Shown here piece after piece: positions 13,378 to 14,091 of a DNA stretch of 14,091 bases. Source of the DNA: DAOTUB01 sp034437455 (lineage in GTDB: Bacteria; Chloroflexota; Anaerolineae; B4-G1); NCBI GenBank assembly GCA_034437455.1, contig DAOTUB010000139.1:1-14091 (forward strand), read 5' to 3'. Position numbers and translations under genes: made by a program. The number at the start of each line of letters is the position of its first letter. Position 1 is the first letter of the stretch. The notes beneath the pieces are model-generated. The model was not told the origin of the DNA, did not search any database, and saw nothing but the letters and a program-made list of their open reading frames with translations.

Positions 13378-13984
13378 TTACTCGTACGCCAACGCCTCGC
13401 GCACGCTGACCCGCGTCGCCTGAAGCGCCGGCCACAAGCTCGCCAGCGCCGAGAGCAGGATCACAATCGCCAGCCACAGGAGTAACCCGTTCACCGAATA
13501 GACAAAGTCAAACGAAGCACCCGTCAACGTCTTGCCAACCACGTCGCTGAAAAGGCGTGCACTCGGATAGCTGAGCGGCACGGCGAACAACCAACTCACC
13601 ACGCCCAGTAGCACCCCTTCGCCGACAAAGATCCCGGTGATGGCAACCGAAGTAGCGCCGGCGGCCCGCATTACGCCGATCTGCCAGACCTGCTGTGAGA
13701 TGATGGCGTTCATCGTGTTGACGATCAAAAAAAACGCTCAGCCCCAGCGACAACCCGCCCAGCACGAGCAGGATCACATAGACCGTGTCCACGTCCTCCT
13801 GGAACCAATGCTCGTCGGGGTCTCTGAGCCACCTTCCCCAGACGTGGACCGACTTGCCCGCGCGCTCGATCCGCTCCGCGAGCTGGTCGATCACCGTGCG
13901 AGCATCCTCCGGGCTGTTGTACGAGATCATCCGCACGTCGACGCGGTTAAAATGTATCTTCTCAATATTGGACTTTGGATAAAT
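13378..13984 (-). pseudogene. Broken FtsX/MacB-type ABC transporter permease (N-terminally truncated, frameshifted)
   Basis: The C-terminal part of an ABC transporter permease of the FtsX/MacB/LolC type. From about 13984 to the homopolymer it reads as a periplasmic segment (MISYNSPEDARTVIDQLAER), then the start of a membrane helix, VYVILLVLGGLSLGLSVF. Downstream, in another frame, it resumes as IVNTMNAIISQQVWQIGVMR and continues with two more membrane segments to SVREALAYE. The switch lies in a run of eight T on the coding strand (13727-13734). With seven T the frame would read continuously as LSVFLIVNTMN, the usual family sequence. Upstream, an in-frame TAA (13985-13987) and AT-rich DNA replace the N-terminal half. 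So it is truncated and frameshifted; the frameshift alone could be a sequencing error, but the truncation could not. Confidence 0.8.
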
Positions 13985-14091
13985 TTACACCCCTATATAT
14001 GCCGGTTTGAAAATACCAATCCCGTATATATGCGGGTAAAGAAAGGCTTGTCTAGGACTTGAATCCTGAACAGAAAGGCCAAACCCCTATA
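13985..14091. other. AT-rich segment with recurring TATATATGC palindromes
   Basis: This stretch is clearly AT-richer than the rest of the window and has no credible gene. CCTATATATGCCGG (13992-14005) and CCCGTATATATGCGGG (14021-14036) share TATATATGC; the second is a near-perfect 16-bp dyad. CCCCTATA at 13990-13997 recurs at the last eight bases of the window (14084-14091), 94 bp later, hinting at a repeat that continues outside. It joins the permease fragment abruptly, consistent with an insertion or deletion junction. Confidence 0.5.

Noticed and set aside
14050..14066. tRNA T-arm-like sequence on the minus strand (GGATTCAAGTCC).
   Set aside because: The stem does not extend to five pairs and no acceptor, D or anticodon arm can be found around it.

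Overview
The window is about 60% GC, densely coded and bacterial. The gene families and their arrangement fit a Chloroflexota (Anaerolineae-like) genome: a nucleoside kinase with a ThrRS-like N-terminus next to a membrane-anchored TolB-type repeat protein, a two-gene sufS-sufU pair, a bacterial RIO kinase, canonical sigma-70-type promoters, and dispersed palindromic repeats. The phylum is an inference; no rRNA or other decisive marker is present.

Layout. (1) 1-427: the last codons of a probable gene, then a small single-pass membrane protein (224-427) with its own promoter. (2) 428-657: a 161-bp MITE-like element (456-616) with 23-bp terminal inverted repeats, flanked by a perfect 9-bp target duplication, carrying a 54-bp paired REP-like palindrome. 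(3) 658-4856 (+): nucleoside kinase, TolB/PD40-repeat protein and THEP1-type NTPase, tightly spaced and probably one operon. (4) 4867-6515 (-): sufS-sufU, cysteine desulfurase plus sulfur acceptor/scaffold, meeting the THEP1 gene tail to tail with 10 nt between stops. (5) 6516-6612: two divergent, overlapping promoters; the rightward one drives a SAM methyltransferase (6613-7410) and looks leaderless. (6) 7502-10606 (-): polA with all three nuclease/polymerase activities apparently intact, followed by an SCP-2 (sterol carrier) domain protein. (7) 10607-11198: an unusual intergenic region with divergent promoters, an inverted repeat, a 22-codon ORF, two near-identical tandem terminators, a second REP-like palindrome and a 39-codon upstream ORF. 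(8) 11199-13143 (+): RIO kinase and a double-GNAT acetyltransferase, overlapping by 11 nt. (9) 13144-14091: a strong hairpin, an orphan 44-codon ORF, and a broken FtsX/MacB-type permease (frameshifted at an 8-nt homopolymer and missing its N-terminus), ending in AT-rich DNA with a recurring CCCCTATA motif.

Functionally the window is mostly housekeeping: nucleotide salvage, Fe-S cluster biogenesis, DNA repair/replication and protein phosphorylation. The novelty lies in non-coding structure. The same paired palindrome occurs about 10.5 kb apart, and the two copies differ by a compensatory base-pair change. It begins with GTAG, as REP elements mobilised by RAYT (TnpA-REP) transposases do. The RIO kinase leader (promoter, small ORF, tandem terminators, palindrome, overlapping uORF) looks like a regulated leader or a small independent transcript.
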